From Natrinema pellirubrum DSM 15624 (lineage in GTDB: Archaea > Halobacteriota > Halobacteria > Halobacteriales > Natrialbaceae), in NCBI RefSeq assembly GCF_000230735.2, contig NC_019963.1, positions 186,001-250,000 of the forward strand: a stretch of 64,000 bases of DNA, given 5' to 3'. Made by a program: the position numbers and the translations under genes. Below the pieces are notes generated by a model that was given only the letters and a program-made list of their open reading frames with translations, was not told where the DNA came from and did not search any database. Positions 54,509 to 62,293 of the stretch are shown one piece after another. Position 1 is the stretch's first letter. Each line of letters begins with the position of its first letter.

Positions 54509-57500
54509 TCAGGCGACGAGAGCCAACATAGAGCGAAGTTCGGATTCGATATCAGTCAGTTCACTCCGTTGCCACTCAAACTGTTCTTCGACGCCGACAT
54601 CGGTAAACCGGAGTGAAGCACGAACCTGTCGTGCGGGATCGTGCTGGAAGAGCGCGAGAGCGTAGGCAAGCATCTGCGGCCGATAGTGGTCAGCGAGGGC
54701 ACCAGTCGTCGTCGAAGACAGGTCGTTCGTCTTGTAGTCGATGATGTGATACGCATCTGGAGTAACCAGAAGACGGTCAATATCACCCACTATGCGGGAG
54801 TCATCAAGACGAGCGACAACTGAGTACTCGTCGTAGGAAGCTTCAAGCGAGAGGTCCGCCTCAGTTTCATCGACGAACCGGATCGCATCCTGGGCATGGC
54901 ACACCGCCGCCTGAAGATCGTTATCCGTCGGTTCCTCACCTTCCATACGACTCAACTGACGAATGAACGAGGGCCACTCATCCCGTGGAAGACGGAGCTC
55001 ATTGAGTCGATGGACAACAGTTCCGAAGGTGGTCGGACTCAATCCGATTGTCCCACCCCCCGACGTGTAGCTGTGTCCGTTCTCGGAAGCGTCTGCAACG
55101 GCACTGACGAGGGTTGTTGCGGCAACGCGAACTGCGTCCTGTCGTTCCGGCGGAGAGGGGACAGTAATCGCAGGGTCTACCGCTTCCGTGGGAGCCTCAG
55201 ACTGCCATTCAACCGGCCGAGGTGGCGTCTGAATAGTGTATGAAGCATCACCGATTCGAGCGTCCGTAGCTCCCTCGTAGACCGCCTCAACGACTAGCTC
55301 TTGGTCGTCAAACAGAATTGGCTGAAGCCAATCCCGCCACCGGCTGGCGTCAGCGAAGTCATCTGGCTCACCGAGTTCGATGTGTCCAGACTCATCAGTA
55401 TCGATGTCGTGTGTTCCACACAGCAGCAGGTGGTCCCGAGTTCGGGTACAGGCCACGTAGAGCAGGCGTTTGGATTCCGCACGCTCTTGCGGGAGTGAGC
55501 GACGATCGGCATATTCGTGGACTGCCGTCTTCTCGATTGCGAACGCATCGTTGGGGTGGGGAGCACCTACTGCAGGAATCGGTGGGGCATCAGTCGTCCC
55601 CTCAACGAGGCGGACATAGCCGTGATCGTCAACGGACCGCCCGAAATTGAGGTCACTTCCGAGATCGGGGACAGTGACGATTGGGAACTCGAGTCCCTTC
55701 GCGGCGTGAATCGTCATTATCCGGACGCCCTCCACATCGCCGGGGATGTCAGCCTCCCCTTCTCGGGGGTCGATCTCTGCTTGGCGGTCGATCCGGTGGA
55801 GCAACCCAGCAGCTGTGTGAACACCGTTCTCGCTCCAAGTACGGACCTGGTCGCGGAACTTCTCGACGTTCTCGACGGCCTGGTGACCGCGTTCGTCAGC
55901 ACTCACGCTCGCCAGATACCCCGTGTCGTCGATCACTCGGGACAACAGACGGTACCACGGGAGGACGCCATCTTCAGACGGCGTCGCGCAGCCACTAAGG
56001 GTACGCCATGTCGTGAGGAGGTCGAAAGCATCCGCGAGCTGTGGATCGTCCGTCTCGGCGAGTGCATCCCACACTGAATCAGCCTCGGCAACTGCCGGTG
56101 CGAGGCGGTCATCGGTGAAGCCAAACAGCGGGGACCGAAGCACCCCATAGAGAGAGACGTCGTCCTGCGGATCACCAAGCACCCGAAGTAGGTTCGTCAG
56201 CGCCTGGACCTCGGGCGTATCGTAGAATCCGACGCCACCGACGACAGTATAGGGAATGTCGTACTCCTCAAGGGCCCGCTGATACCGATCCAGATGGGTT
56301 CGCCGGCGGAGGAGGATTGCCGTGTCGTCCGGCGTAGCGTCGCGATGAACACCCGTGTCGGGGTCTTGGACTGTCGGTGGATCGTCGAACAGGTTGGTCA
56401 GTCGAGCAGCGAGCGCTTGCGCCTCGGCCTCGATGGTGTGGTCGAGCGCACCTTCAGCAACCGGATGGTCACCGCCGAAGAGTTCCGCCGCCGTGTCGGC
56501 GTCGTCGGGCACAGCGAGATACTCGACACTCCCGGTCAGTCCCTCGATGTCCTCGATACGGTCGCGTTGTGTGGTCAACTCCTGCGGTGGCGCTTCGTGG
56601 GGTTCGTGGCTGTCACCCTCCGGCTGGAACAGGTACTCGAAGAGCTCGTTCAGGAACGACAGCGGCTCATCCAGCGTCCGGAAGTTCCCGGAGAGTTCGA
56701 GCGCGGTCGGACTCTCGGCATCGCTGTCGGGGACGTCGTCGACCCCACGGGCTTCGTTGACAGTCTGGAGTTCCGCTCTCGCTTCCCCGAACGTCGTCAC
56801 GTCGGCACCACGGAATCCGTAGATACTCTGTTTCTCGTCGCCGACCAGAAAGACGTTCGACGCCGTCTGCTCGTCGACGCCCGTGAGGAGCTTGACCAGC
56901 TCCCACTGGCGCGGGTCCGTGTCCTGGAACTCGTCGACCATCACGGCCGCAAACTGCTCTCGTAGCCGCTCCGTGACGGCATCGTTCGTTCGCAAGAACT
57001 CAAGGGTGGTCTCGATCACGTCGGGGAAGTCGAGCGTATCGCGACGCTCTTTCTCGTCGGCGTAGGCGGCGAGGACGTCATCGAAGACCCGCATCAGAGC
57101 CAGCGCGTAATGGGCGCTGTTTGCTTCGAGCTCACCGGGTGTCGTCTCGACTGCATCCGCGTGCGGTTCGACGGCCGCGATGACCGCGTCGATAGCGTCC
57201 TTCAGGTCGTCGTAGACGTCACCGTACTCATTCCACTCGTCCCGGTCACCGACGACGTATCCCGAACTGCTGTACAGGCCACCGTTCTTCTTCTCACAGG
57301 CCTCGTAGAGGTCGAGGATTGCCCGCTGACAGTCGCGGGGATCGCTTTCCTCGGGGTTGGCAGGGAGTGTCGTCGCGACCTCGGTGAAGGTCCGGTAGAC
57401 CCCAAGGCCGTCCTCGTCGGCGATAGCGCCCTCACGGTCGACGCGGCCCGCGACCGTGCGTAGCTGCTCAAGGAGTCCGTCCGCAAACAGCGTCTGTCGA

Positions 57501-58147
57501 GCGTCGGCAACGTCGAGATCACAAACGACCTCCCAGCAGATATCGACGTAGTCGTCGACCTCGGCGTCACGCCACGCCTCGAGGACGGACTCGCTCTGTG
57601 GGCGTTCATCGAGTAATCCAGCGAGTGTATCGACCAACTGGTCGCGACTCCAGAGCTGGGCAAGGAGCTCCACGTCGTCTTCGTCCTGGTTGCGTTCGAG
57701 GAACTCCGTCACAACTTCGCGTTGGAGTGTCGCGGCGCCGTCTTCGTCAAGCACGTCGAAGCCGAGCGGAACCGGAGCCTCGACGGCCCGTTCTCGCAAG
57801 AGCCGGGTACAGAACGCGTGAATGGTGTGGACATAGCCGTCCTCCAGATCGTCGAGAACGTTTCGCCAGCGGTGGTAGGCCTCTGGTGAGTCGACAGCCT
57901 CGAGCCTGTCGTACACCTCCTCCCGAACGCGCTCAGTCAGTTCGGCAGCAGCCTTTCGCGTGAAAGTAATCGTGACTATTTTCTCCGGCGTGAGCGACGG
58001 GTTCTCGGCCAGTATCGTCACGTACCGCTCGGTGAGCGTTGTCGTCTTCCCTGTCCCGGCGCCGGCAGTGATCGCGACGTTCCGGCCCTGGACGAGCGCA
58101 TCCTCCTGTTCCTCCGTGAGCTGAATCTCCTCGGGTTCCTCAGTCAT
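54509..58147 (-). CDS. addA: AddA-like UvrD-family helicase with RecB-type nuclease domain
   Basis: A 1212-residue helicase-nuclease. Motif I is ITAGAGTGKTTTLTERYV (about 26-43); motif Ia TITFTRKAAAELTERV; motif II VMVDEFQDTDPRQWE; motif III FLVGDEKQSIYGFRGADV; motif V RIMTIHAAKGLEFPIV; motif VI RLLYVACTRTRDHLLL. The C-terminal nuclease has GDIDRLLV and HIIDYKTN, the PD-(D/E)XK core of RecB/AddA. Together with the AddB-like gene, with which it overlaps by eight bases, it should form a dimer that resects broken or linear DNA. Haloarchaea usually rely on Mre11-Rad50-HerA-NurA, so the presence of an AddAB pair next to BREX is unusual. Confidence 0.9.
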   Translation of the reverse strand: MTEEPEEIQLTEEQEDALVQGRNVAITAGAGTGKTTTLTERYVTILAENPSLTPEKIVTITFTRKAAAELTERVREEVYDRLEAVDSPEAYHRWRNVLDDLEDGYVHTIHAFCTRLLRERAVEAPVPLGFDVLDEDGAATLQREVVTEFLERNQDEDDVELLAQLWSRDQLVDTLAGLLDERPQSESVLEAWRDAEVDDYVDICWEVVCDLDVADARQTLFADGLLEQLRTVAGRVDREGAIADEDGLGVYRTFTEVATTLPANPEESDPRDCQRAILDLYEACEKKNGGLYSSSGYVVGDRDEWNEYGDVYDDLKDAIDAVIAAVEPHADAVETTPGELEANSAHYALALMRVFDDVLAAYADEKERRDTLDFPDVIETTLEFLRTNDAVTERLREQFAAVMVDEFQDTDPRQWELVKLLTGVDEQTASNVFLVGDEKQSIYGFRGADVTTFGEARAELQTVNEARGVDDVPDSDAESPTALELSGNFRTLDEPLSFLNELFEYLFQPEGDSHEPHEAPPQELTTQRDRIEDIEGLTGSVEYLAVPDDADTAAELFGGDHPVAEGALDHTIEAEAQALAARLTNLFDDPPTVQDPDTGVHRDATPDDTAILLRRRTHLDRYQRALEEYDIPYTVVGGVGFYDTPEVQALTNLLRVLGDPQDDVSLYGVLRSPLFGFTDDRLAPAVAEADSVWDALAETDDPQLADAFDLLTTWRTLSGCATPSEDGVLPWYRLLSRVIDDTGYLASVSADERGHQAVENVEKFRDQVRTWSENGVHTAAGLLHRIDRQAEIDPREGEADIPGDVEGVRIMTIHAAKGLEFPIVTVPDLGSDLNFGRSVDDHGYVRLVEGTTDAPPIPAVGAPHPNDAFAIEKTAVHEYADRRSLPQERAESKRLLYVACTRTRDHLLLCGTHDIDTDESGHIELGEPDDFADASRWRDWLQPILFDDQELVVEAVYEGATDARIGDASYTIQTPPRPVEWQSEAPTEAVDPAITVPSPPERQDAVRVAATTLVSAVADASENGHSYTSGGGTIGLSPTTFGTVVHRLNELRLPRDEWPSFIRQLSRMEGEEPTDNDLQAAVCHAQDAIRFVDETEADLSLEASYDEYSVVARLDDSRIVGDIDRLLVTPDAYHIIDYKTNDLSSTTTGALADHYRPQMLAYALALFQHDPARQVRASLRFTDVGVEEQFEWQRSELTDIESELRSMLALVA

Positions 58148-61100
58148 CGCTCATCACCGTCTCGATGTCCTCGTCGTCGCGAACACGGAGCGGAACGTAC
58201 GCTGCGTCGTCCTTGTGAACCTCGTCGACGAACTCCCGCTTGCGGTGATGGCGGACATCGCACGCCCGACGATAGTCACAGTATCGGCAGTTCGCTCCGC
58301 TGGCCGACAGAAGCGTCGTGTGGAACCGTCCGTTGCCGATTGCCTCGTCGATCTGGCCCAACCACTCCGGAACGACATCGTTCAGGAACCGGCGGAGTTC
58401 GACCTCTGAATCGAACTTCGATTCGACGCCGCGTGGAACCTTGAGGTCGTTTGGCGGTCGCACCTGATAGTACGTCGCCGAGAGCGAACCCTGTTCGAAA
58501 AGGTCACCGTCGACGACCTCGGCGGCAGCGAGCAGATAGATGGGGAGCTGGAACTTCGTTCCGCCGGTCGTCTTCGTCATATACGGTGCCCGTCCAGTCT
58601 TGTAGTCGTAGAGCGTGAGCGTCGGTTGTTCGCCACCCTGGCTCACGTCAACGCGGTCGATGTATCCCCGAATCGAGATAGTCGAGCCGTCCGGTCGCTC
58701 AACTGTGAACGGCCCAACATCCGAGTCGGGAAGTCCCTCGCCGAACGGGGCCTCGAACAAGTGTGGTCGGTCAGCGCCGTCCCGCGAGAGTTCGTTGTCG
58801 AGGAAGGAAGCGAACAACCCCTGTTCCGGCGCGTCGTGAGGTTTGCTCCCGGCCTCGTACGGAGCACTCTCGCCGTCACACAGGCCCGCGAACAGCTCCG
58901 CCTTCCACCGTTCGTAGAACAGGCCGTCGTACTCGAAGTCAGCAACCCGGAGTTCTTCGACGGCAATCTCGCGAAGGTGTATCGCCAGGTCGTTCCGGTC
59001 GAACTCGGTGAGGTCGACACCATCTTCGGTTTCGTCCTGTAGATCCGCGAAGAACCGTTCGAGGACGTCGTGGACGTACGATCCGGTTTCGAGGGGCGTA
59101 GGGACGACCTCGACGTCGTCGGGATCCTCGATTCCGAGCACTTCGTCGGCGTAGAACTTGAACCCACACTCGACGTATCGCTCGATTCGACTCGCGCTGT
59201 AGGGTTCCCGCGCCGACGGAGGGTATACCTCATCGACCGTCTCGGGTTCTAAAACGCCGTCGTGTTCGGAGAGGCCAGTCGTTCCCCTGTTGTCCGCACA
59301 GTGGAGTCCCCGATCCGTGCGCTTGGTCTGCTCGGGGGAGAGATCACCTCGGTCGCCGGCGCGGCTGACTGCCGCACGCCGGTCGGCCGTTGCAGCGACA
59401 TGCCGCTGTAGGTCCTCGCGGGAGCCCACGCGGTCGTCGACGCCGTCTTCGGGTTCGATGCCGGTCACGCGCTGGAGTTCGTCGAGCACCGGCGACCGGA
59501 CGACGGCGGATTCGTCGTCGCCCGTCTCTGGTGTGGTGATCGTGAGTTCGTCGACGTTCGCGAGGAGCGTCGCGAAGAGATAGCGCCCCCGGAGGCGCTC
59601 GTCGCCAGTGTCGAACCGCGGATGGGCGTCGGTCATCTCCTCGAAGAAGGCCGGGCGTTCCGGCGTTACCGGGAAATGCCCGCTCGTCAGGCCCACGAGG
59701 AACACCTTCTCGAACGAGCGCATCCGGGCGTCGAGCAGCCCCATCACCTCAACGTGGCCGCCAGCAGCGCGCTGTGGAACCCGAATCGGCACGCCATCGA
59801 ACGCACGGGTGAACAGTGCCAACGGAGAGAGGTCGCTATTGACTGCCGCCAGCGACTCGAACGAGGAGAGGACCTCGTCCACGAGGTCGTAGGCTCGCTG
59901 TTCGACGGCTTGCTCGGCGCCGCTATCGTAGTCCTCCGTCGCCGCCTCCAAGCCGAATCGGTCGTCCAACAGTCGTCGGAGCGTCTCGGTTGCGGCTTCG
60001 ATGTCCTCCGTTCGGAGCGTCTCTAGCGTGGCCAGCAGCTCCTCGATTAGGGGCGCCGCCTCGCCGTCGACGTCATCGAGCAGGGGTGACACAGAAACCG
60101 TGTCACGCCGGCGAGCAGCTGCCGTGACGGCGTTGGCTTGGTCGGTGTCGACGACGTCAACCAGTGGATTTGCTAACAGGGACGTGAGGTCCTCGGCCCG
60201 CGGATCCGGTTCGGCGAGGTTCAGGAGATCGTGGACGACACTCCCGGTGAACGTCCGGTTCAGCTGTGAGGCGGCAGTCGTGACGTGCGGAATGTCGAAC
60301 GTATCGAACGTGTCCTCGATGTACCCCGAATAGGCCTCGGTCCCGGGGACGACGACGGCCAGGTCGTCGGGGTCGCGACCATTGGCCAACTCGGTCCGGA
60401 GCTCGCGAGCGACGAAGCGAATCTCGCGCTCAGGCGTCGGGAGTTCCCGCCACCGGAGGCCGTCTGGAGCAGGGACGGTGTCGGGATCCGGGCGGTAGAG
60501 CGACTCGGTGATCGTTCCAAAGGCCTGCCCTGACTCGTCGACAGGCTCGAGTTCTACTGTCTCAAAGTCAAGTGCTTCGTAGACATCCAAGGCGTCCTCC
60601 GCAACGGCGTCGACTCCGCTCCGGCCATCTTGGTGGAGGGGCAGCAGTGCGATCATCGGAAGTTCGTCGACAAGGCGTTCGATGAGGCGGCGTTCGACGG
60701 GGCGGAACTCGTGATACCCGGAAAGGATGACGACATCCAGTTCCGGGGAGAGCGCCGATAATGACTGCTCCGCCGTTGCGACGGCGTCGAACATTTCTCC
60801 CCGGGTACAGACCCACTCATCGACATAGTCGACATGGAGATTCCGGTAGTGTCGGTACGCGTCGACAGTGGCTGTCGCGATACGGTCATCGAGGTCTGAG
60901 CCCTCGAACTCCGCCGCCAGTGCGTCAGCAGTCCCGACGCCGGCGTCGTCGAAGAGTGAGAAGCGGCTACTGAACGAATCAGCGAGGGCGGCAGAGGCTG
61001 GTTCGCCAGCAAGAGCGCCATCTGTCTCGGCTGTTGTTCGGTCAAGCGCGTACTCCGCGAGTCGACGGTTCAGCTGCCCGGAGAGCGGTTGGGCCGGACC

Positions 61101-61328
61101 GTGGAGATGCTCGTACCACTCCCGAACGACTGCGTCGAGCGTCTCGGCACGAAGACTGAGAGGGTCGTGTGTCGTAGCCCAATTGTCCTCAACTTCACTT
61201 CGACGAGCGTCGTTCCGGGTGATGTAGAGAACACTCCCAAGTGAATTCTCAGCAATCTCCGCAGCCCGTTCAAAAGCCGCCTTCTCTAAATGTACATGCT
61301 GAGAACCAGTTAGGAGCGTAGAGGTCAT
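58140..61328 (-). CDS. addB: AddB-like helicase-nuclease subunit with iron-sulphur nuclease domain
   Basis: A 1062-residue protein. The N-terminal part has helicase-like folds, but the Walker A loop of active helicases is not visible (the start reads LTGSQHVHLEKAAFERAAE), so it is probably an inactive helicase as in known AddB. The C terminus has an AddB-type PD-(D/E)XK nuclease: IRGYIDRVDV, then LYDYKTGRAPYM. The four cluster cysteines are in YVECGFKFYADEV and ANCRYCDYRRACD. All nuclease and cluster residues are intact. The ATG at 61328 is used; an alternative lies three codons upstream. It is the first gene of an addB-addA operon, divergent from the BREX genes. Confidence 0.85.
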   Translation of the reverse strand: MTSTLLTGSQHVHLEKAAFERAAEIAENSLGSVLYITRNDARRSEVEDNWATTHDPLSLRAETLDAVVREWYEHLHGPAQPLSGQLNRRLAEYALDRTTAETDGALAGEPASAALADSFSSRFSLFDDAGVGTADALAAEFEGSDLDDRIATATVDAYRHYRNLHVDYVDEWVCTRGEMFDAVATAEQSLSALSPELDVVILSGYHEFRPVERRLIERLVDELPMIALLPLHQDGRSGVDAVAEDALDVYEALDFETVELEPVDESGQAFGTITESLYRPDPDTVPAPDGLRWRELPTPEREIRFVARELRTELANGRDPDDLAVVVPGTEAYSGYIEDTFDTFDIPHVTTAASQLNRTFTGSVVHDLLNLAEPDPRAEDLTSLLANPLVDVVDTDQANAVTAAARRRDTVSVSPLLDDVDGEAAPLIEELLATLETLRTEDIEAATETLRRLLDDRFGLEAATEDYDSGAEQAVEQRAYDLVDEVLSSFESLAAVNSDLSPLALFTRAFDGVPIRVPQRAAGGHVEVMGLLDARMRSFEKVFLVGLTSGHFPVTPERPAFFEEMTDAHPRFDTGDERLRGRYLFATLLANVDELTITTPETGDDESAVVRSPVLDELQRVTGIEPEDGVDDRVGSREDLQRHVAATADRRAAVSRAGDRGDLSPEQTKRTDRGLHCADNRGTTGLSEHDGVLEPETVDEVYPPSAREPYSASRIERYVECGFKFYADEVLGIEDPDDVEVVPTPLETGSYVHDVLERFFADLQDETEDGVDLTEFDRNDLAIHLREIAVEELRVADFEYDGLFYERWKAELFAGLCDGESAPYEAGSKPHDAPEQGLFASFLDNELSRDGADRPHLFEAPFGEGLPDSDVGPFTVERPDGSTISIRGYIDRVDVSQGGEQPTLTLYDYKTGRAPYMTKTTGGTKFQLPIYLLAAAEVVDGDLFEQGSLSATYYQVRPPNDLKVPRGVESKFDSEVELRRFLNDVVPEWLGQIDEAIGNGRFHTTLLSASGANCRYCDYRRACDVRHHRKREFVDEVHKDDAAYVPLRVRDDEDIETVMSDD

Positions 61329-61456
61329 CGAATACATTCCTCAAGATATCGCTCTCACTTCATTTTTATTGGTTCCTCTATGCGTATTCTGACTAACGCG
61401 GAGTGAATATCCAACAATGACAAATAGTAAAGTGGGTTGGTTGACTCCACCATCGT
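61329..61456. promoter_or_regulatory. Divergent promoter between addB and brxA
   Basis: A 128-base gap between two divergent genes. Reading leftwards, an AATAAAAATG stretch about 35-40 bases before addB can serve as TATA box. Reading rightwards, an AAATAGTAAAG stretch about 27-40 bases before brxA can do so. A shared regulatory region would allow joint control of the AddAB-like and BREX genes. Confidence 0.45.
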
Positions 61457-62290
61457 ATGAACACTCTACCGGACGGCGATAACGGACCGCCGTCTCTTTC
61501 CCGTACATTCTCTCCCGAAGAGGTCAACATGGATTTGACCATGTGCGGCCTCCTACCCGACCGAGCAGAAGAGATCGCTCGGTTGTACCGTGAACACGGG
61601 AACTGGAACCAGGTCAAGGAGATCTGGTTTGAGGAACGACGTGCGAACCGCAGTACGAAGGGGAGTTCCCAGAAGATACACCGCGTTCTCTCATCACGAT
61701 TCAAAAACGCACCTGCCACCCTCCCTAATCCGAGTGATCTTCCCGCCGTCTTGGATACCTGTTCGTCATCGCGAGACAAAGCTCAAGTGCTCTACCTCTA
61801 TCTAGTCGCCGATGACGCGCTCGTTCGATATGCTGTTCACGAATATGCCCGACGCCTTGCTGAGGACTTTCCCGAACCTCTTGACTTCTCTAATGAGACA
61901 CTCACCTCTGTCTTGAATCAGTTCGAATACACTGACGAGACACCGTTCGACTATGCGGACTCAACGACAGAGAGATGGTGCGAAGGACTGCGGTCAGTTA
62001 TGCGCGAGATCGGCGTCCTGGAGAATCAGCAAACGGTCGTCGGTAATCCACCATCACTAGGAGAGACGCCACTCCTTGTCGCAATGGGCTACTCGTATGA
62101 GGAAGGCGACGAAGAGTGGTTCGAATCACCAACTGGACTCCAGTACCTATTCCAGCCGAGTGCCCGTTGGGAGGAACTCTACAATCGGGCAGCAGAGACT
62201 GAGGCGTGGGAGTTTGTCGATCTCCATGGAAGTCTCCAACTGCGGCCGACCGACGAGCCGTACTCATCGATTACGAGTGGAGGGATCTGA
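61457..62290 (+). CDS. brxA: BREX protein BrxA (DUF1819-like)
   Basis: A 277-residue helical protein. MDLTMCGLLPDRAEEIARLY, then NWNQVKEIWFEERRANRSTK and KIHRVLSSRF, give the DUF1819 layout: an early helix pair followed by a W-x-x-x-R-S-T-region. Later segments AQVLYLYLVADDALVRYAVH and EGLRSVMREIGVL fit too. BrxA is a DNA-binding component of BREX phage defence in types 1, 3, 5 and 6. The next gene, three bases on, encodes a BrxC-like ATPase, which confirms the locus. It is the first gene of the defence operon. Confidence 0.8.
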   Translation: MNTLPDGDNGPPSLSRTFSPEEVNMDLTMCGLLPDRAEEIARLYREHGNWNQVKEIWFEERRANRSTKGSSQKIHRVLSSRFKNAPATLPNPSDLPAVLDTCSSSRDKAQVLYLYLVADDALVRYAVHEYARRLAEDFPEPLDFSNETLTSVLNQFEYTDETPFDYADSTTERWCEGLRSVMREIGVLENQQTVVGNPPSLGETPLLVAMGYSYEEGDEEWFESPTGLQYLFQPSARWEELYNRAAETEAWEFVDLHGSLQLRPTDEPYSSITSGGI

Positions 62291-62293
62291 ATA

